64,000 nt of DNA from an uncultured Prevotellaceae bacterium (lineage in GTDB: Bacteria > Bacteroidota > Bacteroidia > Bacteroidales > Bacteroidaceae). The stretch lies in assembly GCA_900314755.1 (NCBI GenBank), contig OMWH01000011.1, forward strand, positions 1 to 64,000, given 5' to 3'. Positions 55,254 to 64,000 of the stretch are shown one piece after another. Both the position numbers and the translations under genes were made by a program. How positions within the stretch are numbered: position 1 is the first letter of the stretch; each line of letters starts with the position of its first letter. The notes beneath the pieces are model-generated. The model saw only the letters and a program-made list of their open reading frames with translations. It searched no databases and was not told the origin of the DNA.

Positions 55254-56885
55254 TTATTGTCGTTTGTAATGGAAGGCATCGATATCCACATACCCGCCTT
55301 TCTTCTTCGTGGCATAGTAGAATATGCCGAACTTACTGCCCATGAAGAAGCGCTGCCAGTCGAAACGCAGGGGGTAGTCGGCGGTACCAATCTGTGTCCA
55401 TTGCTCGCCATCCATGCTGTAGTAGAAATTGGCGGCATCCCGCCCGTGACCACCGGTAGGACGGAAGTCTGCATCGATGCGCAGATGGATGCGGGAGGAG
55501 GGCTGGAGGTTCAGGACGGTACGCTCTATCGTCTTCTCCTTAACACCAGTCACTTCTTTGTCACGCTCTGAGAGTTGCACGGAGAACTCACACATCTCAA
55601 GGGTGAGTTTCTTGCCCTGTTTTTTGATGACCAAGGCACCGGTGTCACTGTTGAAGGCGGCAAGCCCCGCACAGTCACCGTCTTTCATCTTCGAGACATC
55701 AAGGGTGATACTGCCACTGCAGGTGGGGCCTTCCATCCGCTGTGTCAGTGTGTTGGGAGCCAGGTAGAGGTTGTCGACCACACGGCTGCTCTTGAGACGG
55801 AGGAACCCGGGACGCTCTGTCAGCGACCATGCCGCATCGACTGGGTTATGATTCCATTGCCAGTGGAGTCCGAGTTTGGCGGAGGAGAAATCATCACCCC
55901 TTACGATACCTGTGGCAGGTTGACCACTGACTAAGGGACGCATGGTGTCAGGTACCTTCCCATTCTCATCACCTAACATCGGCCAGCCATTGATCCAACG
56001 GCAGGGCATCAGCGTGGGAACACGTCCCACACCGCCCCGGTCTTGGAAGATGATGCCGTACCAGTCACCATCCTGTGTGTCGACGATGGTACCTTGTGCC
56101 TCGTAGGAGAAACCGCCGAACTCACTCTCCAGGATGACCTGTTTCTCATATGGTCCATGGATGTCGTCGGCTCGGTAGCACACCTCCCGGCGGTGCTTGC
56201 CAGGGGCATAGACATGGGATATCATCAACAGGTAGTACTTGCCGTTATGCTTGATCACACGACTTCCCTCCAGCAGTCCGCGCTCATCCTCCTCCCGTTG
56301 GAAGATGTGCCGGTGAGTACCCTCGATAACATCCGACAGGTCGGGTTTCAGTTCCATCAGCTCTCCGGTGCCATAGATGACATACGCCCTATCATCGTCA
56401 TCGAAGAACAACGAGCAGTCGTGAAAATGGCGCATGCGGGACACAATTGTCCACGGTCCCTCCGCTTTCTCCGCAGAGAAGATGTAGGTGTCACCCATAC
56501 TGCCCCGCTCGTTGGGAGCCAGTAGTGCATAGAACTTCCCCTTGTGGTATTTCAGTGAGGTCGCCCATTGTCCGCGTCCATATACCGTCCCTTCCCTGAG
56601 GTCGTATTTAGGGGAGTCGGTTAGCTTGTCGAAGATATAACCTACCGTCTCCCAGTTCTTCAGGTCTTTCGATGCCATGACGGGACCACCCGGCATCAGG
56701 TGCATCGTGGTGGATACCATATAAAAAGTGTCGCCCACCCTGATGACATCGGGGTCTGGCACGTCAGCCCACAGCATCGGGTTCTGTATCTTCTCTTCGT
56801 GCAGGGTCGCATAGTCGTCTGCCTTGACCTCCAGCAGGGTTGGTGTTAAGGTCAGGAGCATCACGGTCAACAGTACTTTTCTCAT
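55254..56885 (-). CDS. GH43 beta-xylosidase/alpha-L-arabinofuranosidase with C-terminal beta-sandwich
   Basis: The 543-residue exported enzyme has a signal peptide (about 1-22), a five-bladed GH43 propeller (about 35-320) with base Asp44 (DVPDPDV) and acid Glu206 (LLEGSRV), and a C-terminal beta-sandwich (about 330-540) of the DUF1349/concanavalin type often attached to GH43_12 members. It likely removes arabinose or xylose from arabinoxylan fragments. It is first in an operon with GH31 and has a promoter with the candidate HTCS site. Confidence 0.9.
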   Translation of the reverse strand: MRKVLLTVMLLTLTPTLLEVKADDYATLHEEKIQNPMLWADVPDPDVIRVGDTFYMVSTTMHLMPGGPVMASKDLKNWETVGYIFDKLTDSPKYDLREGTVYGRGQWATSLKYHKGKFYALLAPNERGSMGDTYIFSAEKAEGPWTIVSRMRHFHDCSLFFDDDDRAYVIYGTGELMELKPDLSDVIEGTHRHIFQREEDERGLLEGSRVIKHNGKYYLLMISHVYAPGKHRREVCYRADDIHGPYEKQVILESEFGGFSYEAQGTIVDTQDGDWYGIIFQDRGGVGRVPTLMPCRWINGWPMLGDENGKVPDTMRPLVSGQPATGIVRGDDFSSAKLGLHWQWNHNPVDAAWSLTERPGFLRLKSSRVVDNLYLAPNTLTQRMEGPTCSGSITLDVSKMKDGDCAGLAAFNSDTGALVIKKQGKKLTLEMCEFSVQLSERDKEVTGVKEKTIERTVLNLQPSSRIHLRIDADFRPTGGHGRDAANFYYSMDGEQWTQIGTADYPLRFDWQRFFMGSKFGIFYYATKKKGGYVDIDAFHYKRQ

Positions 56886-56904
56886 CTTTATCTGTTTTTG
56901 CCGG

Positions 56905-56977
56905 CAAAGATACAGAAAAGTCCGCTAACCCACCTTATGATATGTCACAGATAGTTTATGGTATGTAACCTTAATGG
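56905..56977 (-). promoter_or_regulatory. Promoter of the GH43-GH31 operon with candidate HTCS site
   Basis: On the minus strand TATCTTTG (56905-56912) is the -7 box. Exactly 29 nt upstream is GTGACAT (56942-56948), and 14 nt farther GTTACAT (56963-56969), preceded by CCATTAAG. Spacing equals that at 51713-51784. No TTTG -33 box is seen. Confidence 0.55.
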
Positions 56978-57027
56978 GCTTACAAATAATGAGGATGTGC
57001 CTATTTTGACACACCCCCTTGGGAATA

Positions 57028-59760
57028 TCACCTAAACTGCCACCAGTCTAACCGGTTATTACCCTGTGTGTTACTGAAACAGAGGTAGAGGTCGTGGATG
57101 CCTGCGGCATTCTTCACCTTGGTGCTAAACGACCTGTATTTGTCCGTGGAGCCTGTGGTCTTGATGACAGCGGTGCCGATGACAGGACCGTCCAGACTGT
57201 CGAGACGGAGGGTGACGGTCAGACTGCCGGTTGACGAGGCAGTGATGCTGAACTGCTTGGCACCTTTGCCGAAGTCGACACCCCGCAGACGGATATACTC
57301 CCCGTCGTTCAGGTCGTAGAGGTACATGTTCCTCTTGCCAGTAGACTCCGGCATGTCGCTGATGACACCTGTGTTGGCAATACCCATCTTTGCCGATTTC
57401 AGTCCGTAGCCCCAGTTCATCGTCTCAGCCTCCACCCGCTGGTAAGGGTTGAGCCAGTGCCGTTGCTGCAAAGGCTGCTGGTCGAGCCAGTAGGGTACCT
57501 CCTCGATGGTGCCGTCAGCGAGATACTTGATCTCTGTTGCCGACACACTGCGGCGCTCATGGTGCACAAAGGTCTCCAAGTGCATCAGGTCGTAGTTCTG
57601 TCCGAAGATATAGGAACGACCTTTGTAGTCACAGATACCGGGGTGGTTGCCACGGTCACGCTGGGTGGGCTTCATAATATAACCCTGGCTCTTCCACGGA
57701 CCCGTGGGTGAGTCACTCATGGCATAACCCAGTGCCTCCGGACAGCAGGTAGTGGCATACCCCAGGTAATAATGTCCGTTGCGCTTATAGAACCACGGTC
57801 CTTCCTGATAATGGTCGATATGATAGTCCAGTTTGACGATATCCCCTTTCGTGGATATCATGTCATCGTTCAGCATGACATAGTAGGTGTTGGGATTTCC
57901 CCAGTACATATACGCCTGTCCGTCATCATCCACAAAGACGGTAGGGTCGATGTCCTCCCAGTGCTCCTGTTGCCAGACAAGTGGTTTGCCGAGCGGGTCC
58001 TTGAAGGGACCGTAGGGTGAGTCAGCCACCAAGACACCGATGCCATGACCGTGGAGAGGGGCATAGAGATAGTATTTGCCGTTACGCTCCACCGTCTGTA
58101 TCGCCCATGCGCCATTGTCACGACTGCGCCAAGGGAACTCCTTCAAAGAGGCGACGGCACCATGCTCCGTCCAGTTGACCATATCGGTGGTCGACCATAA
58201 CAGCCAGTCGTACATGAAGAAACCTGCCGAGCTCTTCTCGTTGGGGTCGGGGATGTCCTCTGGTGAGGCATCATGTGAGGTATATAGGAACAAGGTGTCA
58301 CCCACCACCAAAGGGGATGGGTCGGCAGTGAACTTCGTCTGGAACAACGGCATGTTCACCTGTTCCATGCCCCGCATCTCCCACCAGTCGAAATTGAAGA
58401 GCTTGGGACCCTTACGACCCGTAAACACGAAATACAGGTCGTGGGGAGTTGAGAGTTGAGAGTTGAGAGTTGAGGGTTGATAGTCCAAATCACAGGTGAT
58501 GGTCTGCCACTGCTCCCAACCGCCTGTGGCAGGAACCACCAGGCGACCAAGGAGTTGTCCGCCGATGCTGTCGATACGGATCTCGATGGCACCGCCACGC
58601 AGTCCACTTGCCACCCGTGCCGTGAAGGTACGGGGTGTCTTCTTGCCGAACTCCACGTTCTGCAACTTGATATAGTCACCATTGTGGATATCCGTCACAT
58701 AGACACCCACCTGTTCGTTCTGCTCCGTCTTGACACCCTTGGAGTATGCCATGGTCTCCGCCTCCACCTTACGGTAAGGATTGAATGTACCGACAGGTCT
58801 TACCCCTTCATCCGTCGGCAGGATGGTGGGAAAACTGCCGTCCGCATTATACTGGAACTCCTCGACGGCAACACTGCGTCCGAAACCACCGCCGTTGGGC
58901 AGTTTACCGGTATGGTAGAAGAAATAGCTGTGACCTTTGTAGTCGGCAACACCGCAGTGGTTGGTAAACGACTTGGTGTCGCTGAGTGGCATGATTTCTC
59001 CCGCATATTTCCAAGGGCCGGTAGGAGAGGATGCCGTACTATAGGAGATATGCTCCGGGACACCACCGGCGGCATACAGCAACTGGTAGGTGCCGTTCCG
59101 CTTGGTGAGCCACGGTCCCTCCACGTAGCTGTCCTTGTATTTTTTTCCTTTCTCCCGTTTGCTCATGATAGGACCGCCGAAAGCCTCCTCTGTCATGTCA
59201 AGGAGTCCTAACTCCCCACTGTACGAGATCATATCCTCGTTCAGTCTCAGGTAGTAACACTGAGGGTTTCCCCACATCAGCCACGCCTGTCCGTCGTCAT
59301 CAATCATCACGGTAGGGTCGATATGGTCCCAGCTGCCGTTCTCAAAGAGCGGTTTTCCCAACGCATCATGGAAAGGACCGACAGGGGTGTCTCCCACAGC
59401 GACACCAATCGCCATGCCGTTAGACAGTTTAGAGTGGGCACAGATATACCAGTAGAACTTACCGTTCCGCTCAATACACTGACTTGCCCAGGCACGGTCG
59501 TCCGCCCATGAGAAACTCTCCAGCGCAAGGGGAGAGCCATGGTCTGTCCAGTTCACCATGTCCTGTGTGGAGTACACCCGCCATTCCTGCATCCAGAAGA
59601 AGTCGGCACCGTCCTCGTCATGCCCCGTATAGACATACATGGTACCATCGTGTACCATAGGGGCAGGGTCACTGGTACACCACGTCTGTACGAAAGGGTT
59701 CTGTGCCTGGCAGCAGATGCCACATGCTGCCAATATCCATGTAGGGATTATTCTTTTCAT
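57028..59760 (-). CDS. Double GH43-CBM6 enzyme (GH43-CBM6-GH43-CBM6)
   Basis: I start at the ATG at 59760 (910 residues), 2 nt after the upstream stop, giving a signal peptide (about 1-20, QAQ). A first GH43 propeller (about 25-325) has base Asp31 (CTSDPAP) and acid Glu in YVEGPW; a CBM6 (about 335-460) follows. A second GH43 (about 470-760) has FTADPSP and YQEGPW, and a second CBM6 (about 770-910) ends LDWWQFR. Both catalytic sites look complete. The two halves may have arisen by duplication and fusion. It probably removes arabinose or xylose from arabinoxylan. A 7-nt tandem repeat lies inside the first CBM6 coding region (58446-58480). Confidence 0.9.
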   Translation of the reverse strand: MKRIIPTWILAACGICCQAQNPFVQTWCTSDPAPMVHDGTMYVYTGHDEDGADFFWMQEWRVYSTQDMVNWTDHGSPLALESFSWADDRAWASQCIERNGKFYWYICAHSKLSNGMAIGVAVGDTPVGPFHDALGKPLFENGSWDHIDPTVMIDDDGQAWLMWGNPQCYYLRLNEDMISYSGELGLLDMTEEAFGGPIMSKREKGKKYKDSYVEGPWLTKRNGTYQLLYAAGGVPEHISYSTASSPTGPWKYAGEIMPLSDTKSFTNHCGVADYKGHSYFFYHTGKLPNGGGFGRSVAVEEFQYNADGSFPTILPTDEGVRPVGTFNPYRKVEAETMAYSKGVKTEQNEQVGVYVTDIHNGDYIKLQNVEFGKKTPRTFTARVASGLRGGAIEIRIDSIGGQLLGRLVVPATGGWEQWQTITCDLDYQPSTLNSQLSTPHDLYFVFTGRKGPKLFNFDWWEMRGMEQVNMPLFQTKFTADPSPLVVGDTLFLYTSHDASPEDIPDPNEKSSAGFFMYDWLLWSTTDMVNWTEHGAVASLKEFPWRSRDNGAWAIQTVERNGKYYLYAPLHGHGIGVLVADSPYGPFKDPLGKPLVWQQEHWEDIDPTVFVDDDGQAYMYWGNPNTYYVMLNDDMISTKGDIVKLDYHIDHYQEGPWFYKRNGHYYLGYATTCCPEALGYAMSDSPTGPWKSQGYIMKPTQRDRGNHPGICDYKGRSYIFGQNYDLMHLETFVHHERRSVSATEIKYLADGTIEEVPYWLDQQPLQQRHWLNPYQRVEAETMNWGYGLKSAKMGIANTGVISDMPESTGKRNMYLYDLNDGEYIRLRGVDFGKGAKQFSITASSTGSLTVTLRLDSLDGPVIGTAVIKTTGSTDKYRSFSTKVKNAAGIHDLYLCFSNTQGNNRLDWWQFR
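58446..58480. repeat. 7-nt tandem repeat inside the GH43-CBM6 coding region
   Basis: GAGTTGA occurs four times in a row (58446-58473), followed by one variant GGGTTGA. It encodes the odd stretch QPSTLNSQLST in the first CBM6, where relatives have a short turn before HDLYFVFTG. The unit length is not a multiple of three, so gain or loss of one copy would shift the frame. Confidence 0.85.
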
Positions 59761-59762
59761 AT

Positions 59763-61211
59763 CTATTGCTTTTTGAAGTTCCATTTGGAGTTGTCAGAGT
59801 TGAAATCATAAGGGGCAAGGGTGGGAGTGCTGTCACCTGCCGAGTACAGACAATATTGCTGGTTGAAGTCCTTCTGTCCGGGGATGGCGAAAGGCATGAT
59901 ACGGTAAGTACCGTCCGTCAGCTGCTCAATCCACCAGAGTTGGCTGTCCTGTCCCTCAAACGCTTTGGCGGACACCTGCAGGTCAGCCGTAGCCGTCAGT
60001 GCCCGGTTGGTGCCGTCAATAAAAATCTCATAGAGCGGGCCCGTCAGTCGTCCGGCAGCCTGTGGTACTGGCTTGATATGCCAGTGTTGCCAGGGACGGA
60101 ACATATAGTCGCTGCAACGGACGGCAATCTCACCTTCCAGCCAGCCACCTATCACATCCTCCAGTTTCTGGTTGGGAATGGATTTCACGGGCTCGTCAGG
60201 GTCTATCTGCCAGAAACGCTGACGTTCCTGTTCCATACGGACGAAATCAACGCCCAGTTCCAGACTATAGCCACGACGCTCAGAGAGAATGGCAAATGTT
60301 CCTTCCTTGAGCCGCTCGCCAGCCACAGGCCATCCGTTTCTCCACAGCAGGGGAAGGATGCCCAGCACTGAACGTCCGCTACGGTCGAAGTCTGCCTCGA
60401 AATGACAGGACATCACCTCCACACCGTCATCGATGATGGTACGTCCGAAATGTCCGGGACCCGTCTTGCGGTCACCGGCGGCAATCACCATCCTGCCTCC
60501 ACCATGGAACATGTCACGTCCCACATTATCCATATAGGGACCCTCTACGCTGCGGGAGCGTCCTACGACAATGTTATAGGTGGAGTTAACCCCGTCACAG
60601 CAGGTGCCATGCGTTCCTAACAGGTAATACCAGCTGTCCCTGTACAACAGGTCCGTCGCCTCACAGTCGATGGCAATATCCTTTTCTTTATTCCCTTTCA
60701 TACGTTCCCCTGTCTTAGGGTCCAGTTCGATGAGGCGGATCGTTCCAAAATAGGTGCCGTAACTTGCCCATAGCCTGCCCGTGGTGGGGTCAAGCAATAA
60801 GCCCGGATCAATAGCGTCCTGGTCCTCCATGCCATCCGAGTAGCACACCTCTATGGGGTCAGACCATTTGAAGTCAGGACTCTTAGGGTCGAGGGTTTTG
60901 TTCCACATGGTCAGGATGCGCCCGTTATGACCACCACCGAGTCCACCACCCGTGGCACCGTAGATACAGAGATAACGGTCACCAATCTTCAGGACATCAG
61001 GAGCCGCACCGCCACCAGGTCGTACGGCACCGCTGTGCCATGTCCAGCCGTCCTCGCTGATGAGTCCGCCACCACCCGTGCCGAAGGTGTAGTATTTCCC
61101 CTCACACTCCGCAATGGTCGAGGGGTCGTGGATATAGGGAGCACCTGTCTGTGCCTGGCAAATGGCAACTGTAGAAATGAGGATTGAGGATAGAAGCAAT
61201 ATCTTTTTCAT
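59763..61211 (-). CDS. GH43 enzyme with C-terminal beta-trefoil-like domain
   Basis: The 482-residue exported enzyme has a signal peptide (about 1-20, CQA) and a GH43 propeller (about 22-330) with base Asp29 (YIHDPST), the middle Asp in AIDPGLLLD and acid Glu in IDCEATDLLY. It resembles endo-arabinanase/arabinofuranosidase branches of the family. The C-terminal part (about 340-482) has ricin-like QxW-type features (DSQLWWIEQLTDGTYRI), so it may bind carbohydrate. It lies 2 nt after the upstream GH43 gene and directly before the double GH43-CBM6 gene. Its exact linkage is unknown. Confidence 0.85.
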   Translation of the reverse strand: MKKILLLSSILISTVAICQAQTGAPYIHDPSTIAECEGKYYTFGTGGGGLISEDGWTWHSGAVRPGGGAAPDVLKIGDRYLCIYGATGGGLGGGHNGRILTMWNKTLDPKSPDFKWSDPIEVCYSDGMEDQDAIDPGLLLDPTTGRLWASYGTYFGTIRLIELDPKTGERMKGNKEKDIAIDCEATDLLYRDSWYYLLGTHGTCCDGVNSTYNIVVGRSRSVEGPYMDNVGRDMFHGGGRMVIAAGDRKTGPGHFGRTIIDDGVEVMSCHFEADFDRSGRSVLGILPLLWRNGWPVAGERLKEGTFAILSERRGYSLELGVDFVRMEQERQRFWQIDPDEPVKSIPNQKLEDVIGGWLEGEIAVRCSDYMFRPWQHWHIKPVPQAAGRLTGPLYEIFIDGTNRALTATADLQVSAKAFEGQDSQLWWIEQLTDGTYRIMPFAIPGQKDFNQQYCLYSAGDSTPTLAPYDFNSDNSKWNFKKQ

Positions 61212-61212
61212 G

Positions 61213-63201
61213 TCATTGTGCTTTAATCAAATAGTTAGTAACAGGATGGCCTTTCTCGTCCATGAAACGGGCGCACATGTCGGCGAGACCAGGTCCGTTG
61301 ATGACAGCAACACGTAGGGTGTTACGACCTTTCTTCAAGGTCAGTCGGGGTGACATGCCGTCATCCTCCACCATACGGCGGTCGCCCTCCAGTATCAGCA
61401 CCTCCTCACCATTAAGCCACCAGAGGGAGGCTCCGTTAGAGCCGCAGGCAAGTCGGACATCCCGCATCTCCTCAGGACAGTCAATCACAGTCTCACACCA
61501 GTAGAACGAGCCATAGGTCTGTTTGCCGTATTTCTCAGCGAAGCGGAAGAGTTTCATGTTATAGGTCTCACTGTCCAGTGCATACCATTTCCCTTTCTGC
61601 CTGGGCAGTTTCGCCAGTTCCTCACTGAACTTGTCACGCAACCATGAGTAGGTGAAGATGATGTTGGAACGCACATCGACAGCAATAGGCTCCATCAGTC
61701 GCCAGCGGCGGATGAATCCGTCAGCATCAGGTTGCATAGGATTGCTGTTGGCGGGTGAGAAATACGCAGGGCGGTTCTTCACCTGCAACCAGTCGACACT
61801 GATGCCGGGGCCCTCGCAGACCACACAGAGGTTGGTGACCCCTTTGGGTGTATACTCTAATGGTGCCGTCAGGGTAAGCCATTGGTTAGACCTGTCACGG
61901 CGGAACGGTCCATTCTCACTTTTCACCGTCATCTGGATGTTGGCAATCACCTTCCCCTTAGGAGTGTTCTCCCGGATAGTAAACTGCGTATTATCATTTG
62001 CCTTCACGTTGATGACCAGATAACCATCCTTTATATCGCTGAAGTCAACATCGTCATACCGCAGCCAACTTCCTTTCTTGGGCAGGGATGCCTCGTAGCT
62101 ACGGAAGGTGTTGACGGTGTCGATAAGCTGACAGGTGACATCCTTGCCGGCATCACTGTAACGGTCAATCTCTATCTTCTCCAGTGCCTTGTTGATACCT
62201 ACGCCACGCATGGTCTGAAAGACCTCCCGGATGGTGCCGTCGGGGTTGAAGGTGAGCTTCTCGATACGTGCTGAGCGACGTTTGTCCATCGAGGGAGAGA
62301 AGTCGTTACGATGATAGAAGATATACCACTGCCCCTTGTATTCAAGGATGCTGTGGTGGTTGGTCCAACAGTGGTTGTCATGCTCTGCCATGATGATACC
62401 TTTGAAGTCCCAGGGTCCAAGAGGCGACTTGGACATGGCATAGGCAAGCGTTTCAGTGGGATTGGCGCCATGACTATTATCACCACGGACCCATGGGAAG
62501 GTCAGGTAATACCAATTACCCCGCTTGAAGGCGAAAGGACCCTCCTTGAAACCCTCGGGCAGTCCCTCCATCAGCTGTCCACCGACTTTCATCGGGGGCA
62601 TGGCAGGCATCCCGTCCCGTTGTGGTATCTTTACCTCCTGTAACTCCCCGTCAAGCTCCAGCATGTTTTCTTTTAACCTTGCTCCGCGGATACCCATCCC
62701 ACTCCAGTAGATATAGGCTTTCCCGTCATCGTCGATGAGGACACAGGGGTCGATACCCGTTACCCCTTTGATGGGTTCCTGCTCACAGGTGAAAGGTCCC
62801 TCAGGCTTGTCGGAAGTTGCCACACCGATGGCAAAGCCCCGTCCGTTTTTGGGTGCGTTGGGGAAATAGAAATAGTATTTCCCGTTCTTATAGACACAGT
62901 CAGGAGCCCACATGGAATAAGCATCTGCTTTTCCCCATGGAACCTGTTCCTGCGAGAGAATCATGCCATGGTCCGTCCATTCCGTCAGGTTCTCAGAAGA
63001 GAAGACGTGATAGTCTGCCATGCAGAACCAGTCCTGTCGCTGTCCCTCAGGAGCAGGAATGTCATGAGAGGGATAGACATATACCTTATTATTAAAGACA
63101 CGTGCAGTAGGGTCAGCGGCAAACTGGTCTCTGATGATCGGGTTCTGTGCCGATGCCGTCAAGACACTCAGCAGAGAGGCTGAAAATAGGAATCTTCTCA
63201 T
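61213..63201 (-). CDS. GH43 enzyme with CBM6 and C-terminal galactose-binding-like domain
   Basis: The 662-residue exported enzyme has a signal peptide (about 1-19, ASAQ), a GH43 propeller (about 20-325) with base Asp30 (AADPTAR), GIDPCVLIDDDG and acid Glu220 (KEGPFAF), a CBM6-like domain (about 335-475) and a last beta-domain (about 480-662, SNGASLWWLNGEEVL) of a type seen in glycoside hydrolase and esterase tails. The likely substrate is arabinoxylan oligosaccharide. It follows the CE1 gene by 5 nt. Confidence 0.88.
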   Translation of the reverse strand: MRRFLFSASLLSVLTASAQNPIIRDQFAADPTARVFNNKVYVYPSHDIPAPEGQRQDWFCMADYHVFSSENLTEWTDHGMILSQEQVPWGKADAYSMWAPDCVYKNGKYYFYFPNAPKNGRGFAIGVATSDKPEGPFTCEQEPIKGVTGIDPCVLIDDDGKAYIYWSGMGIRGARLKENMLELDGELQEVKIPQRDGMPAMPPMKVGGQLMEGLPEGFKEGPFAFKRGNWYYLTFPWVRGDNSHGANPTETLAYAMSKSPLGPWDFKGIIMAEHDNHCWTNHHSILEYKGQWYIFYHRNDFSPSMDKRRSARIEKLTFNPDGTIREVFQTMRGVGINKALEKIEIDRYSDAGKDVTCQLIDTVNTFRSYEASLPKKGSWLRYDDVDFSDIKDGYLVINVKANDNTQFTIRENTPKGKVIANIQMTVKSENGPFRRDRSNQWLTLTAPLEYTPKGVTNLCVVCEGPGISVDWLQVKNRPAYFSPANSNPMQPDADGFIRRWRLMEPIAVDVRSNIIFTYSWLRDKFSEELAKLPRQKGKWYALDSETYNMKLFRFAEKYGKQTYGSFYWCETVIDCPEEMRDVRLACGSNGASLWWLNGEEVLILEGDRRMVEDDGMSPRLTLKKGRNTLRVAVINGPGLADMCARFMDEKGHPVTNYLIKAQ

Positions 63202-63206
63202 ACATA

Positions 63207-64000
<794 letters not shown>

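Noticed and set aside
55247..55474. N-terminal extension of the GH31 frame
   Set aside because: It overlaps the GH43 coding end, and the internal ATG at 55246 gives a proper signal peptide.

Overview
The window looks like chromosome of a rumen or gut Prevotella-type member of the Bacteroidota. The evidence is the TAnnTTTG-type -7 promoter boxes, weak ribosome-binding sites, a complete SusC/D/E/F starch system, a hybrid two-component regulator, and a bifunctional GH10 xylanase/CE1 esterase of the kind described as Xyn10D-Fae1A in Prevotella ruminicola 23. Species assignment is inference from gene content; no search was run.

Region 1 (1-15.7 kb, mostly + strand) is housekeeping. It holds a tRNA-Asn (minus strand) and an S41 C-terminal processing protease, then one long, tightly packed gene string: rimP, nusA, infB, sufB, sufC, sufD, a TPR/SpoIIE-type phosphatase lipoprotein, sufS, rnhB and a TPR/AraC transmembrane regulator. 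Translation and transcription factors, iron-sulfur cluster assembly and two signalling proteins therefore appear to share transcripts. A lone gluconate 5-dehydrogenase-like SDR gene follows on the minus strand.

Region 2 (16.6-38.9 kb) is a starch/maltodextrin locus. On the minus strand lie malQ, susB (GH97), a type I pullulanase lipoprotein and a SusA-like GH13 enzyme, preceded by an MFS maltodextrin transporter and a LacI-family regulator. Divergent from these are susC, susD, susE and susF, then (after a strong terminator) a GH53 endo-galactanase and a multidomain GH13 alpha-amylase. Three copies of a 14-bp LacI-type palindrome mark the susC promoter, the alpha-amylase promoter and the space before malQ. 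In the first two the operator sits exactly 55 nt upstream of an identical -7 box.

Region 3 (38.9-64 kb, all minus strand) is a xylan/arabinoxylan locus. It contains a 1,336-residue hybrid two-component system; an operon of membrane protein, CxxCH beta-propeller lipoprotein, GH10-CE1, second membrane protein, second CxxCH propeller lipoprotein and a CE15-like remnant; a small Sel1 protein; GH43 plus GH31; and an operon of CE1 (cut by the window edge), GH43, GH43-trefoil and GH43-CBM6-GH43-CBM6. Three promoters in this region, including that of the sensor gene, share a direct-repeat motif (GTnACAT type) placed exactly 29 nt upstream of the -7 box. This is a candidate binding site for the hybrid sensor.

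The observations most worth following are the two fixed-spacing operator families, the duplicated membrane-protein/CxxCH-propeller pairs flanking the xylanase, a 7-nt repeat inside an enzyme gene that could switch reading frame, the deleted CE15-like gene, and two sets of 22-bp tandem repeats.
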